NCBI RefSeq assembly: GCF_902706035.1
Contig: NZ_CACSJA010000010.1
Span: 87,295 to 151,294 of the forward strand
DNA length: 64,000 nt
DNA from: Pantoea sp. 18069
GTDB taxonomy: Bacteria > Pseudomonadota > Gammaproteobacteria > Burkholderiales > Burkholderiaceae_C
Reading direction: 5' to 3'
The notes under the pieces were generated by a model. That model had not been told where the DNA came from and did not search any database. It saw nothing but the letters and a program-made list of their open reading frames with translations. A program made the position numbers and the translations under genes. Position 1 is the stretch's first letter, and each line of letters begins with the position of its first letter. Of the stretch, positions 53,701-63,240 are shown in pieces.

Positions 53701-55758
53701 TCAGGCCGCAGCGGGTTCGGCCATGCCCTGGTGGCGCAGCAAGGCGTCCAGCGAAGGCTCGCGGCCGCGGAAGGCCTTGAACGATTCCATCGCCGGGCGG
53801 CTGCCACCGGCTTCGAGGATGGCGGCGCGGTAGCGGCGGCCGGTCTCGGGCGCGTTGCTGCCGTCGGAGCGCTGGGTTTCCTCGAACGCCGCATAGGCGT
53901 CGGCGCTCAGCACCTCGGCCCATTTGTAGCTGTAGTAGCCCGCGGCGTAGCCGCCCGCGAAGATGTGGCTGAACGTGTGGGCCGTGCGGCTGTAGGGCGG
54001 CGCGGGCAGCACGGCGACTTCGGCGCGCACCTGGGCCAGCAGCGGCATGATGTCGTCGGCCGGCTGGTGCGTGGTGTGCAGCAGCATGTCGAACAGCGAG
54101 AACTCGATCTGGCGCAGCGTGCCCATGCCGCTTTGGAAGTTCTTCGCGGCCAGCATCTTGTCGAACAGCGCGCGCGGCAGCGGCTCGCCGGTTTCCACAT
54201 GGGCGGTCATGTGCTCGAGCACGTTCCATTCCCAGCAGAAGTTTTCCATGAACTGGCTGGGCAGCTCGACCGCATCCCATTCGACGCCGCTGATGCCCGA
54301 GACATCGCGCTCGTTGACCTGGGTCAGCAGGTGGTGCAGGCCATGGCCGGTTTCGTGGAACAGCGTGATCACGTCATCGTGCGTGAGCAGCGCGGGCTTG
54401 CCGTCGACACCATCGGCGAAATTGCAGACCAGATGGGCCACGGGCGTTTGCAGCGCGTGGTTGTCGGGGCGCAGCCAGCGCGCGCGCACGTCGTCCATCC
54501 AGGCGCCGCCGCGCTTGCCCTTGCGCGCGGGCTGGTCGAGGTAGAACTGGCCGACCAGCTCGGGGCCGTTGCTGCCCGCGCGCTCGATGCGGTAGAACTC
54601 GACGGCCGGGTTCCAGACGGGAGCGACATCGCGGCGGATGCTGACTTCGAACAGGGTTTCGACGATCTTGAACAGGCCGGCGAGCACCTTGGGCGCGGGG
54701 AAGTATTGCTTGACTTCCTGCTCGCTGAACGCATAGCGCGCTTCCTTGAGCTTCTCCGAGACATAGCTCCAGTCCCAGGGCTGGGGATCGTCCAGGCCCA
54801 GTTCCTGGGCCGCGAAGGCGCGCAGGTCGGCGACATCCTTTTCGGCATAGGGACGCGCGCGGCGCGCGAGATCGCGCAGGAAGGTGATGACTTCGGCCGG
54901 CGACTGGGCCATCTTGGTGACCAGCGACAGGTCGGCGAAGGTGGCGTAACCCAGCAGCTGGGCTTCCTCCTGGCGCAAGGCCAGGATTTCGCGGATGTTG
55001 GCGCTGTTGTCGAATTTCGTGGCATCGCCCGCGGCCTGGTCGGAGGCGCGCGTCACATAGGCCTTGTAGAGCGTTTCGCGCAGGCTGCTGCTGCGCGCGA
55101 ACTGCATCACGGGCAGGTAGCAGGGCATCTTCAGCGTGAGCTTGTAGCCGGCCTTGTCTTCGGCCTCGGCTGCGGCACGCGCGGCCTGCTGCACATCGGC
55201 GGGCACGCCGTCGAGCTCCTCTAGCGTGGCGTAATACGCAAACGCATCGGTGGCGTCTAGCGCGTTCTCGCTGAACTTCTGGCTCAGCTCGGCCGAGCGT
55301 TCCTGGATCTGCGCGAAGCGCAGCTTGGCCTCGCCCTGCAGCTCCGCGCCCGAAAGCACGAAGTTGCGGATGGCGTTGTCCCAGGCCCGGCGCTGCTCGG
55401 GGTTGAGTGCGGTCGGGTCAATGGCCTTGTACTTGGCGTACAGCCGCTCGTCGGCGCCCAGGCGGGTCCAGAACTCGGTGACCTTGGGCAGGGCTTCGTT
55501 GTAGGCGGCGCGCAGCTCGGGCGTGTCGGCCACGCTGTTGAGGTGGCTCACGGCGCCCCAGGCGCTGGAGAATTTTTCGGTCGCGACATCGAGCACGCCG
55601 GCAATCGATTCCCAGCGCGCGGGAAAGTCCGCGGCCGTGACCGTTTCCAGGGCCTGGCTGGCCTGCTCCATCAGAACGTGGATCGCGGGCTCCACATGTT
55701 CGGGCTGGATGCGGTCGAACAGCGGCAGGTCGGTTTTGTCGAGAAGTGGATTGCTCAT
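53701..55758 (-). CDS. prlC: Oligopeptidase A (M3 metallopeptidase)
   Basis: A 685-residue cytoplasmic zinc peptidase that cleaves oligopeptides and free signal peptides. The HEXXH zinc motif is LFHETGHGLHHLL near residues 468-472, with the third ligand in GVEWDAVELPSQFMENF. Length and N-terminus (MSNPLLDKTDLPLFDRIQPE) fit the family. It lies after folD on the same strand, separated by 167 bp that hold a GC-rich repeat-like stretch but no gene. Confidence 0.95.
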   Translation of the reverse strand: MSNPLLDKTDLPLFDRIQPEHVEPAIHVLMEQASQALETVTAADFPARWESIAGVLDVATEKFSSAWGAVSHLNSVADTPELRAAYNEALPKVTEFWTRLGADERLYAKYKAIDPTALNPEQRRAWDNAIRNFVLSGAELQGEAKLRFAQIQERSAELSQKFSENALDATDAFAYYATLEELDGVPADVQQAARAAAEAEDKAGYKLTLKMPCYLPVMQFARSSSLRETLYKAYVTRASDQAAGDATKFDNSANIREILALRQEEAQLLGYATFADLSLVTKMAQSPAEVITFLRDLARRARPYAEKDVADLRAFAAQELGLDDPQPWDWSYVSEKLKEARYAFSEQEVKQYFPAPKVLAGLFKIVETLFEVSIRRDVAPVWNPAVEFYRIERAGSNGPELVGQFYLDQPARKGKRGGAWMDDVRARWLRPDNHALQTPVAHLVCNFADGVDGKPALLTHDDVITLFHETGHGLHHLLTQVNERDVSGISGVEWDAVELPSQFMENFCWEWNVLEHMTAHVETGEPLPRALFDKMLAAKNFQSGMGTLRQIEFSLFDMLLHTTHQPADDIMPLLAQVRAEVAVLPAPPYSRTAHTFSHIFAGGYAAGYYSYKWAEVLSADAYAAFEETQRSDGSNAPETGRRYRAAILEAGGSRPAMESFKAFRGREPSLDALLRHQGMAEPAAA

Positions 55759-55849
55759 GCGTGCTTATGTGGCGACGTAACTAATAATTTCAAGCTGGAA
55801 AATACTGCAGAGCTATGCCAAGTTCGATGCGTGAGCGGCGCCGGGCCGT

Positions 55850-55918
55850 CCTGGGCGGCACCCCCCCAGCCGCGAGGGCTCCCATGGGGGGCAGCGCAGC
55901 CACACGAAGTGGGCAAGC
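55850..55918. repeat. GC-rich intergenic repeat-like segment
   Basis: Runs of C and G (ACCCCCCCAGCC and CATGGGGGGCAGC) that can pair, ending in GAAGTGGGCAAGCGTGGGGG, lie between prlC and folD. Such segments recur between genes in Comamonadaceae as I remember them. The mechanism and role are unknown. Confidence 0.35.
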
Positions 55919-55925
55919 GTGGGGG

Positions 55926-56774
55926 CTATGTCCGTTCAGCCGCTTCCACGGTGCTTACCAAAAGCATGGTAATGGTCATGGGGCCGACACCGCCGGGCAC
56001 GGGGGTAATGTAGCCCGCGATTTCCTTGACGCCCGCGAAGTCCACGTCGCCGCAGAGCTTGCCTTCGTCGTTGCGGTTCATGCCCACGTCGATCACCACG
56101 GCGCCGGGCTTGACCATGTCGGCCGTGAGCACATTGCGCTTGCCAACGGCAGCGACCACGATGTCGGCCTGGCGCGTCATGGCCGCGAGGTCGGCCGTGC
56201 CGCTGTGGCACACGGTCACGGTGGCATTGGCCTGCAGCAGCATCATGGCCATGGGCTTGCCGACGATGTTCGAGCGGCCGATGACCACGGCGTGCTTGCC
56301 GCGCAGGTCCTTCATGCCTATGGATTCAAGCATCTTCATGCAGCCGTAGGGCGTGCAGGCCTTGAAGCCGACTTCACCGACCATCAGCGCGCCGGCGCTG
56401 GCGACGTGAAAGCCGTCGACGTCCTTGAGCGGCGAGATGGCTTCGATGACCTTGTGGTCGTCGATGTGCGCGGGCAGGGGCAGTTGCACCAGGATGCCGT
56501 GGATGCCGGGATCGTTGTTGAGCGCTTCGACGCGCGCCAGCAGTTCGGCCTCGGTCAGGCTCGCGTCGTACTTCTCGAGCACCGAGTGCAGGCCGGCTTC
56601 CTCGCAGGCCTTGACCTTGTTGCGCACATAGACCTGGCTGGCGGGGTTGTCGCCCACCAGCACGACGGCCAGTCCGGGAATGACGCCGCGCGCCTTGAGC
56701 GCTGCTGCGCGCGTGGCGACTTCCGAGCGCAGTTGGCGGGAGAGGGCGTTGCCGTCGATGAGTTGGGCTGTCAT
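55926..56774 (-). CDS. folD: Methylenetetrahydrofolate dehydrogenase / cyclohydrolase
   Basis: A 282-residue bifunctional enzyme interconverting methylene-, methenyl- and 10-formyl-tetrahydrofolate. The [14 protein letters not shown] loop with the catalytic lysine, [21 protein letters not shown] and [16 protein letters not shown] are all conserved, as is the C-terminal [14 protein letters not shown]. The ATG at 56774 gives the standard [12 protein letters not shown] start. Confidence 0.97.
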   Translation of the reverse strand: MTAQLIDGNALSRQLRSEVATRAAALKARGVIPGLAVVLVGDNPASQVYVRNKVKACEEAGLHSVLEKYDASLTEAELLARVEALNNDPGIHGILVQLPLPAHIDDHKVIEAISPLKDVDGFHVASAGALMVGEVGFKACTPYGCMKMLESIGMKDLRGKHAVVIGRSNIVGKPMAMMLLQANATVTVCHSGTADLAAMTRQADIVVAAVGKRNVLTADMVKPGAVVIDVGMNRNDEGKLCGDVDFAGVKEIAGYITPVPGGVGPMTITMLLVSTVEAAERT

Positions 56775-56913
56775 GTTTGAAATCTCAATAAAAAATGCTG
56801 CTAGCACCGTGGGGCACTAGCAGCCGTGGACCATGCGTAATTTTAAACAGCCTCTGCAACTCCCGCATTACCCTTGATCTAGGCAGTCGACATGTCCCAA
56901 TTCCGAGGGGGCG

Positions 56914-56990
56914 CCGAGCAAGGGCCGCCCCGCAGCGAGGGCGCCGTCCCCCTCCACCGAAGGATGAGAGGGGGAAGCCGCATAGCGGCT
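56914..56990 (-). repeat. Repeat-like segment with two hairpins upstream of folD
   Basis: The 15-bp string CCGAGCAAGGGCCGC (56914-56928) is also at 8506-8520. After it come two hairpins, TCCCCCTC/GAGGGGGA (56947-56975) and AGCCGC-ATA-GCGGCT (56976-56990), just downstream of the response-regulator gene stop on the minus strand. They may end that transcript, although no T-run follows. The remaining spacer 56775-57007 holds nothing else recognised. Confidence 0.5.
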
Positions 56991-57007
56991 CAGGGGGTGA
57001 TCCACAT

Positions 57008-57646
57008 TCAGGCGGCGACCTTGCCCGTGGGCTGGTTTTGTCCCAGTGCAATTTTCAGCAGATCGGCCACGGTGTTGGCGTTGAGCTTTTCCATGATGTT
57101 GGCGCGGTGCGCTTCCACGGTCTTGATGCTGATGCCCAGATCGTCGGCGATCTGCTTGTTCAGGCGGCCGGCGACGATGCGCTCGAGCACCTGGGCCTCA
57201 CGGCTGGTGAGCTTGGACAGCAGCGCGTCGCGGCTCGCGGCCTGCTGGTGGCCGGCGAACGCATCGCGGGCGTGGTCCAGCATGCGCTCGACCAGGCCCA
57301 GCAGCTCTTCTTCATTGAACGGCTTCTGGATGAAGTCCAGCGCACCCTTCTTCATGGTGTTCACCGCCATGGGCACGTCGCCGTGGCCCGTGATGAACAC
57401 GATGGGCAGCGGGGACTTGCGTTCGATCAGGCGGTCCTGCAGTTCCAGGCCCGTCATTCCGCCCATGCGGATGTCGACGATCAGACAGGCGACTTCGCGG
57501 GGGTCGTAGCGCGCCAGAAAGGATTCTGCGGCGTCGAAGCAGCGCACGCGGTAGTCCTTGCCTTCGAGCAACCACTGCAACGAATCACGGACGGCCTCGT
57601 CGTCGTCAACCACATACACAGTGCCTTTTTTCGGAATCAAACTCAT
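57008..57646 (-). CDS. FixJ/NarL-type response regulator
   Basis: A 212-residue response regulator. The receiver domain has the acidic cluster VYVVDDDEAVRDSL, the phosphorylation site Asp58 (CLIVDIRMGGM) and Lys108 (FIQKPF). The LuxR-type HTH is LTSREAQVLERIVAGRLNKQ followed by IADDLGISIKTVEAHRANIM. It overlaps the histidine kinase gene by four bases, so the pair is a single unit. FixJ/DctR-like regulators activate transport or redox genes; its target is unknown, though aceEF lies just beyond the kinase. Confidence 0.93.
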   Translation of the reverse strand: MSLIPKKGTVYVVDDDEAVRDSLQWLLEGKDYRVRCFDAAESFLARYDPREVACLIVDIRMGGMTGLELQDRLIERKSPLPIVFITGHGDVPMAVNTMKKGALDFIQKPFNEEELLGLVERMLDHARDAFAGHQQAASRDALLSKLTSREAQVLERIVAGRLNKQIADDLGISIKTVEAHRANIMEKLNANTVADLLKIALGQNQPTGKVAA

Positions 57647-60225
57647 GCAATCGTCCTTGGTGTGGGTTCGGTTGTCGTGGTGAGTGTTGTCGCATCCACA
57701 GGAGCCGCGAGCGGCAGCCAGAAAGTGAAGCGGCAGCCTATGACATCGGAGCCATTGTAGAGGTTCTCCGCGTGCATTCGACCGTGGTGCGACTCGACGA
57801 TGCTGCGGCACAGATTCAGCCCCATGCCCATGCCTTCGCTCTTGGTGGTGAAGAAGGCCTCGAACAGGCGTTCCAGCACTTCGGGCGGCAGGCCCTTGCC
57901 CGTGTCCTGCACGGTGAATTCGACCACCTGCTGGCCTTCGATCTCGCGCGGCAGCACGCTCAGCTCCACGCTGCGCTGGTGGCCCGGGCGCTGCGAGTTC
58001 TCGATCGACTCGGCGCCGTTCTTCATCAGGTTGACCAGCACCTGCTCGATCAGGATGGCGTCGGCCATCACCGGCGGCAGCCGCTCGGCGATATGGTGGG
58101 TCAGGCGCACGTTGTGGCGGCGCAGTTCGATGTCGGCAAGCTCCACGGCTTCGCTGACCATGTCGGCGACATGGGCCAGCGTGCGATTGGGTTCGCTGCG
58201 CTTCACGAAGGCGCGTATGCGCTGGATGATCTGGCCCGCGCGCTGGGCCTGGTGGGCGGTTTTCTGCAGCGCCGTCAGCAGCATCTCCTGGCTCAACTGG
58301 CCGCTTTGGCTGCGCGAGATCATACCGCTGCAGTAGTTGCTGATGGCGGTGAGCGGCTGGTTGAGTTCGTGCGCCACGCTCGATGCCATCTCCCCCATGG
58401 TGATCAGGCGGCTGATGGATTGCGCGTGTTCGGCCTGGCGCGCGGCCTGCTCCTGCGCCAGGCGCCGGGGCGTGATGTCGGTGGCGATCACCATCTGCGC
58501 GAGCCGCCCGTCGACCCAGCTCAGGTAGCGCGAGCGCACTTCCAGCCATTTGCCCAGGTCGGGCAGGAAGATTTCGGCGTTTTCGCTGCGTGCGCTGGTC
58601 AGCGGGTCGGCGGGCAGGCCCATCAGTCCGTCCTCGTCGTCCATGTTGGAGTCGGTGTGGCGTGCGGGCAGCACGCCGGCCTGCGCGACGAGCTGCAGGT
58701 GGCCATCGGTCTGCGAGCCGAACCACTGGCGGTAGAGCTTGTTGGCGAACAGCAGCTCGGCGCTGCCCAGCGGCGCCACCGACACCGAGGCATCGAGCGC
58801 TTCGAGCACGATGGTGAAGCGCTCGTGCGAGGCCGACAGCTGCTCGCGTATGCGGTTGGGCTCGGTGATGTCGGTCATCGACGACATCCAGCCGGTGTGC
58901 TGGCCATGGGCGTCGATCAGCGGCGAGACATACAGCCGCGCATCGAACTGGCTGCCGTTCTTGCGCTGCACGCGCACCTGGAAGCCGCCGACGATGGTCT
59001 TGCCGCTGAGCTCGTCGCGCAGCTTCAGGCGCAGGCTGTCGTATTCATTGCTCGGCCAATAGCTGTAGGGCGGCAACTGGCCGACCAGATCGCTTTCGCT
59101 CCAGCCCGTCATCTGGCAGAACGCGGCGTTGACATAGGTGATCCGGCCTTCGAGGTCGAGCGCGCGCATGCCCGTGAGCACCGAGTTCTCCATCGCGCGG
59201 CGGAAGTTGGTTTCGGCGACCAGCGCTTCCTGGGCGCGCATGCGCCGGCGCGTATGGCGCCAGGTAGCCAGCAGCAGCCAGGCCGTCATCGCGCTGAGCG
59301 TGCCGACCAGCCAGAACAGGCTGTTGCCGACAAAGCCCAGCGACGTGCGGTAGGCCTGGGCGCGCAGCACCAGGCCGCTGCCCACGGGCGAGACCGGAAC
59401 CTCATATTCGTTGGCGCGGTCGCGCCACCAGCGCCAGGTGTTGCCGTTGGCGCGCTGGGGCAGGGCGGTGCCGGCCAGCAGCTGGCCGCTGCCGTCGAGC
59501 ATGGTGACCGCGTAGCGCGCGAGCACTTCGGTTGGCGTGCCGTAGCGCAGCAGGCTGTCGACCGAGTATTCGCCCAGCACCACGCCGCCAAAGCCGCCCG
59601 TGCTGTTGATCGGTACCTGCAGTTGCAGCATCGGTACCGGCTCGCCCGCAATGGCGACCGATTGCGCATAGACCGGCTGCTGCAGGTCCTGCACCTGCGC
59701 GAAGGTCCGGGCGGTGTCGCCGGGCCGCAGGATTTCGCCGGCGATGCGCAACTGTTCGCTGTGCACCGTGGGCGCGGAATGGCTGGCGCGTATGCGCTGG
59801 CGCTCGTCGATCCAGCTGATCGACTGGAGCTCCGGGTACTGGGTGATCAGCGCTTCGCTGCGGCGCGCAAAATCCCCTCTGCCCAGCTCCTGGTTGGCGA
59901 TGTCGCGTGCCACGCGCATCAACTGCTCCTGGCGTTCGAGCAGCCGCAGGCGCACGCGCTGCTGGGCGTATTCGACGTCGCGGCGCAGCGCTTCCTGTTC
60001 GCGCTCGACCTCTTCCACGCGCAGATACCAGAAAGCGACGACGATGGCCGCGAGGAACATCAATACCGCCGCGAGCGGGGCCAGCGCGGCGAAGCGATCC
60101 TGGCGGGTCGGGGAGAGGCTGCGCCACCAGCTGCGCCACCAGCGCACGGGTGCGGCGACGAGCGTGTCGGACAAGGCGTTGGGCGCGGTGGGTTTCGCGG
60201 CGGGCGTGGCGGCAATGGGGTCCAT
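57643..60225 (-). CDS. PAS-containing membrane histidine kinase
   Basis: An 860-residue sensor kinase. A membrane helix near residues 45-70 (PLAAVLMFLAAIVVAFWYLR) and a second near 300-325 bracket a periplasmic sensor domain of about 220 residues. Two PAS-type regions follow (about 345-455 and 465-590), then the HisKA domain with His619 in SSVAHELNQPLTAISNYC and an ATPase with N-box LVNLMKNGAES, G1 VQDTGKGLPP and G2 GMGMGLNLCRSIV. Layout resembles DctS/FixL-type kinases; the ligand cannot be told. It is divergent from aceE across a 273-bp gap. Confidence 0.93.
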   Translation of the reverse strand: MDPIAATPAAKPTAPNALSDTLVAAPVRWWRSWWRSLSPTRQDRFAALAPLAAVLMFLAAIVVAFWYLRVEEVEREQEALRRDVEYAQQRVRLRLLERQEQLMRVARDIANQELGRGDFARRSEALITQYPELQSISWIDERQRIRASHSAPTVHSEQLRIAGEILRPGDTARTFAQVQDLQQPVYAQSVAIAGEPVPMLQLQVPINSTGGFGGVVLGEYSVDSLLRYGTPTEVLARYAVTMLDGSGQLLAGTALPQRANGNTWRWWRDRANEYEVPVSPVGSGLVLRAQAYRTSLGFVGNSLFWLVGTLSAMTAWLLLATWRHTRRRMRAQEALVAETNFRRAMENSVLTGMRALDLEGRITYVNAAFCQMTGWSESDLVGQLPPYSYWPSNEYDSLRLKLRDELSGKTIVGGFQVRVQRKNGSQFDARLYVSPLIDAHGQHTGWMSSMTDITEPNRIREQLSASHERFTIVLEALDASVSVAPLGSAELLFANKLYRQWFGSQTDGHLQLVAQAGVLPARHTDSNMDDEDGLMGLPADPLTSARSENAEIFLPDLGKWLEVRSRYLSWVDGRLAQMVIATDITPRRLAQEQAARQAEHAQSISRLITMGEMASSVAHELNQPLTAISNYCSGMISRSQSGQLSQEMLLTALQKTAHQAQRAGQIIQRIRAFVKRSEPNRTLAHVADMVSEAVELADIELRRHNVRLTHHIAERLPPVMADAILIEQVLVNLMKNGAESIENSQRPGHQRSVELSVLPREIEGQQVVEFTVQDTGKGLPPEVLERLFEAFFTTKSEGMGMGLNLCRSIVESHHGRMHAENLYNGSDVIGCRFTFWLPLAAPVDATTLTTTTEPTPRTIA

Positions 60226-60498
60226 GGCCTGAGTGTAGAGGAGGAGTGCCGGGTTTTTTCGCGCGCTTCAGACGGCGGCCAATTTGTGCGTTTGCAGCAA
60301 AATATCACATTATGAAATTGAGAAGCATAATTTGAAATTTGCTGAAAATGTGCGAAACTTCCGCTCGATTCATTCAGTGACGGCGCATTTGCGGCCGGGC
60401 GCGCAAGCCGCTGGTTGACCAATTGGCAAGGGCGTTTACGCCCCATGACAATGGGCACAAGGCCACTGTTCGTTTATCGCCTATTGCCAGGAGACACC
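60226..60498. other. Divergent control region between the kinase gene and aceE
   Basis: No gene. An AT-rich island at about 60295-60350 (for example ATATCACATTATGAAATTGAG and GCATAATTTGAAATTT) in otherwise GC-rich DNA probably carries the aceE promoter. AAATT and AATTT halves flank it, but no operator can be assigned with confidence. The aceE ribosome site is CCAGGAGACACC at 60487-60498. Confidence 0.5.
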
Positions 60499-63222
60499 AT
60501 GACAGCTCAGACCGACCCTCAGGCCGGCGCCGGCGCCACCCCCGTGGCCAGCACCGATCAGCAAGAAACCCGCGAATGGATGGACGCGCTGTCCGCCGTG
60601 ATCGACCGTGAGGGCGCGCAGTACGCCCACGCACTGCTCGAAGAGCTGCTCGAACACGCGCGCCAGAACAGCGTGGACCGACCTTTCTCCGCCAACACCG
60701 GCTATGTGAACACGCTCGAGACGTCGCAGGAAGCGCGCTGTCCCGGCAACCTCGAGCTCGAAGGCCGCCTGCGCGCCTACATGCGCTGGAACGCGATGGC
60801 GATGGTCGTCAAGGCCAACCGCATCCACCCGCCCGAAGGCGGCGACCTGGGCGGCCACATCGGCTCCTTCGCTTCGCTGGCCAACATGTTCGGCGCGGGC
60901 TTCAACCATTTCTGGCATGCCGAGAGCGAAAACCACGGCGGCGATTGTCTCTACATCCAGGGCCATGTGTCGCCCGGCATCTATGCGCGCGCCTACCTCG
61001 AAGGCCGCATCAGCGAAGAGCAACTGCTGAATTTCCGCCAGGAAGTCGACGGCAAGGGCCTGTCGAGCTACCCGCATCCCAAGCTGATGCCCGAGTTCTG
61101 GCAGTTCCCCACGGTCTCCATGGGCCTGGGCCCGCTGATGGCGATCTACCAGGCGCGCTTTCTCAAGTACCTGCACGCCCGCGGCATTGCCAACACCGAG
61201 AACCGCAAGGTCTGGGTGTTCTGCGGCGACGGTGAAATGGACGAAGTGGAATCGCTGGGCGCGATTTCGCTGGCAGCGCGCGAAAAGCTCGACAACCTGA
61301 TCTTCGTCATCAACTGCAACCTGCAGCGCCTGGACGGCCCGGTGCGCGGCAACGGCAAGATCATCCAGGAACTCGAAGGCGAATTCCGCGGCTCGGGCTG
61401 GAACGTGATCAAGCTGATCTGGGGCAAGGGCTGGGACGAGCTGCTGGCCAAGGACAAGGACGGCGTGCTGCGCAAGATCATGATGGAGTGCAACGACGGT
61501 GACTACCAGTCGTTCAAGGCCAACGACGGTGCCTACGTGCGCAAGAACTTCTTCGGCCGCGACCCGCGCGCGCTGAAGCTGGTCGAGCACATGAGCGACG
61601 ACGAAATCTGGAACCTGCGCCGCGGCGGCCACGATTCGCAGAAGGTCTACGCGGCCTTCCATTCGGCGAACGAGCACAAGGGCCAGCCCACGGTGCTGCT
61701 GGTCAAGACCGTCAAGGGCTTCGGCATGGGCAAGATCGGTGAAGGCAAGAACACCGTGCACCAGACCAAGAAGCTCGGCGACGAAGACATCAAGGCCTTC
61801 CGCGACCGCTTCAACATTCCGATTCCCGACAGCCAGATCGCCGACCTGCCGTTCTACAAGCCGGCCGACGACACACCGGAAATGCGTTACCTGCACGAGC
61901 GCCGCAAGGCGCTGGGCGGCTACCTGCCCAAGCGCCGCGTGAAGGCCGACGAGCAGTTCACCGCGCCGGCGCTGGAGACCTTCAAGGCCATCCTCGAGCC
62001 CACGCCCGAAGGCCGTGAGATCTCGACCACCCAGGCCTATGTGCGCTTCCTCACGCAACTGCTGCGCGACAAGGAAATCGGCCCGCGCGTCGTGCCCATC
62101 CTGGTCGATGAGGCGCGTACGTTCGGCATGGAAGGCCTGTTCCGCCAGATCGGCATCTACAACCCCGCAGGCCAGCAGTACACCCCGGTCGACAAAGACC
62201 AGGTCATGTACTACCGCGAAGACAAGGCCGGCCAGATCCTGCAGGAAGGCATCAACGAAGCCGGCGGCATGTCCAGCTGGATTGCCGCAGCCACGAGCTA
62301 CAGCACCAGCAACCGGATCATGATCCCGTTCTATGTCTACTACTCGATGTTCGGCTTCCAGCGCGTGGGCGACCTGGCCTGGGCAGCGGGCGACATGCAG
62401 GCACGCGGCTTCCTGCTCGGCGGCACGTCGGGGCGCACGACGCTCAACGGCGAAGGCCTGCAGCACGAAGACGGCCACAGCCACATCCTGGCCAACACCG
62501 TTCCCAACTGCATCAGCTACGACCCGACCTTCGCCCACGAAGTCGCGGTGATCATGCGCGAAGGCCTGCGCCGCATGGTGCAGGAGCAGGAAAACGTCTT
62601 CTATTACCTGACGCTGCTCAACGAGAACTATGCAATGCCAGGCCTGACGCCCGGCACCGAAGATCAGATCATCAAGGGCATGTACCAGTGCAAGGCCGGC
62701 ATCAAGGTGCCGACCACGGGCCTGCGCGTGCAACTGCTCGGTTCGGGCACCATCCTGCGCGAATCGCTGTTCGCCCAGGAGCTGCTGCTCAATGACTGGG
62801 GCGTTGCCGCCGACGTCTGGAGCTGCCCGAGCTTCAACGAACTGACCCGCGACGGCCAGGACGTGGACCGCTGGAACCTGCTGCACCCGCTGGAGACTTC
62901 GCGCCAGGCGTTTGTCACGCAGCAGCTCGCCGGCACCACCGGCCCGGTGATCGCGTCGACCGACTACATGAAGGCCTACGCCGAGCAGATCCGTGCCTAT
63001 ATCCCCAAGGGCCGCATCTACAAGGTGCTGGGCACCGACGGTTTCGGCCGTTCGGACTTCCGCCGCAAGCTGCGCGAGCATTTCGAGATCGACCGCCACT
63101 ACATCGTCGTGTCGGCCCTGCGCGGCCTGGCCGACGCGGGCCAGCTGCCCATGACCAAGGTGGCCGAAGCGATTGCCAAGTACGGCATCCAGGTCGACAA
63201 GATCAACCCGCTGAACGCCTAA
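60499..63222 (+). CDS. aceE: Pyruvate dehydrogenase E1 component, homodimeric
   Basis: A 907-residue thiamine-diphosphate enzyme that decarboxylates pyruvate and reductively acetylates the E2 lipoyl group. HIGSFASLANMFGAGFNHFW, the ThDP-binding GDGEMDEVESLGAISLAA to NLIFVINCNLQRLDGPVRGN, and DEARTFGMEGLFRQIGIY identify the single-chain E1 of proteobacteria. The ATG at 60499 has a strong GGAGAC site. aceF starts 18 bp after the stop. The 1053-codon minus-strand open frame across it is a compositional shadow. Confidence 0.97.
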   Translation: MTAQTDPQAGAGATPVASTDQQETREWMDALSAVIDREGAQYAHALLEELLEHARQNSVDRPFSANTGYVNTLETSQEARCPGNLELEGRLRAYMRWNAMAMVVKANRIHPPEGGDLGGHIGSFASLANMFGAGFNHFWHAESENHGGDCLYIQGHVSPGIYARAYLEGRISEEQLLNFRQEVDGKGLSSYPHPKLMPEFWQFPTVSMGLGPLMAIYQARFLKYLHARGIANTENRKVWVFCGDGEMDEVESLGAISLAAREKLDNLIFVINCNLQRLDGPVRGNGKIIQELEGEFRGSGWNVIKLIWGKGWDELLAKDKDGVLRKIMMECNDGDYQSFKANDGAYVRKNFFGRDPRALKLVEHMSDDEIWNLRRGGHDSQKVYAAFHSANEHKGQPTVLLVKTVKGFGMGKIGEGKNTVHQTKKLGDEDIKAFRDRFNIPIPDSQIADLPFYKPADDTPEMRYLHERRKALGGYLPKRRVKADEQFTAPALETFKAILEPTPEGREISTTQAYVRFLTQLLRDKEIGPRVVPILVDEARTFGMEGLFRQIGIYNPAGQQYTPVDKDQVMYYREDKAGQILQEGINEAGGMSSWIAAATSYSTSNRIMIPFYVYYSMFGFQRVGDLAWAAGDMQARGFLLGGTSGRTTLNGEGLQHEDGHSHILANTVPNCISYDPTFAHEVAVIMREGLRRMVQEQENVFYYLTLLNENYAMPGLTPGTEDQIIKGMYQCKAGIKVPTTGLRVQLLGSGTILRESLFAQELLLNDWGVAADVWSCPSFNELTRDGQDVDRWNLLHPLETSRQAFVTQQLAGTTGPVIASTDYMKAYAEQIRAYIPKGRIYKVLGTDGFGRSDFRRKLREHFEIDRHYIVVSALRGLADAGQLPMTKVAEAIAKYGIQVDKINPLNA

Positions 63223-63240
63223 GAATTCCGGGAGACATAT

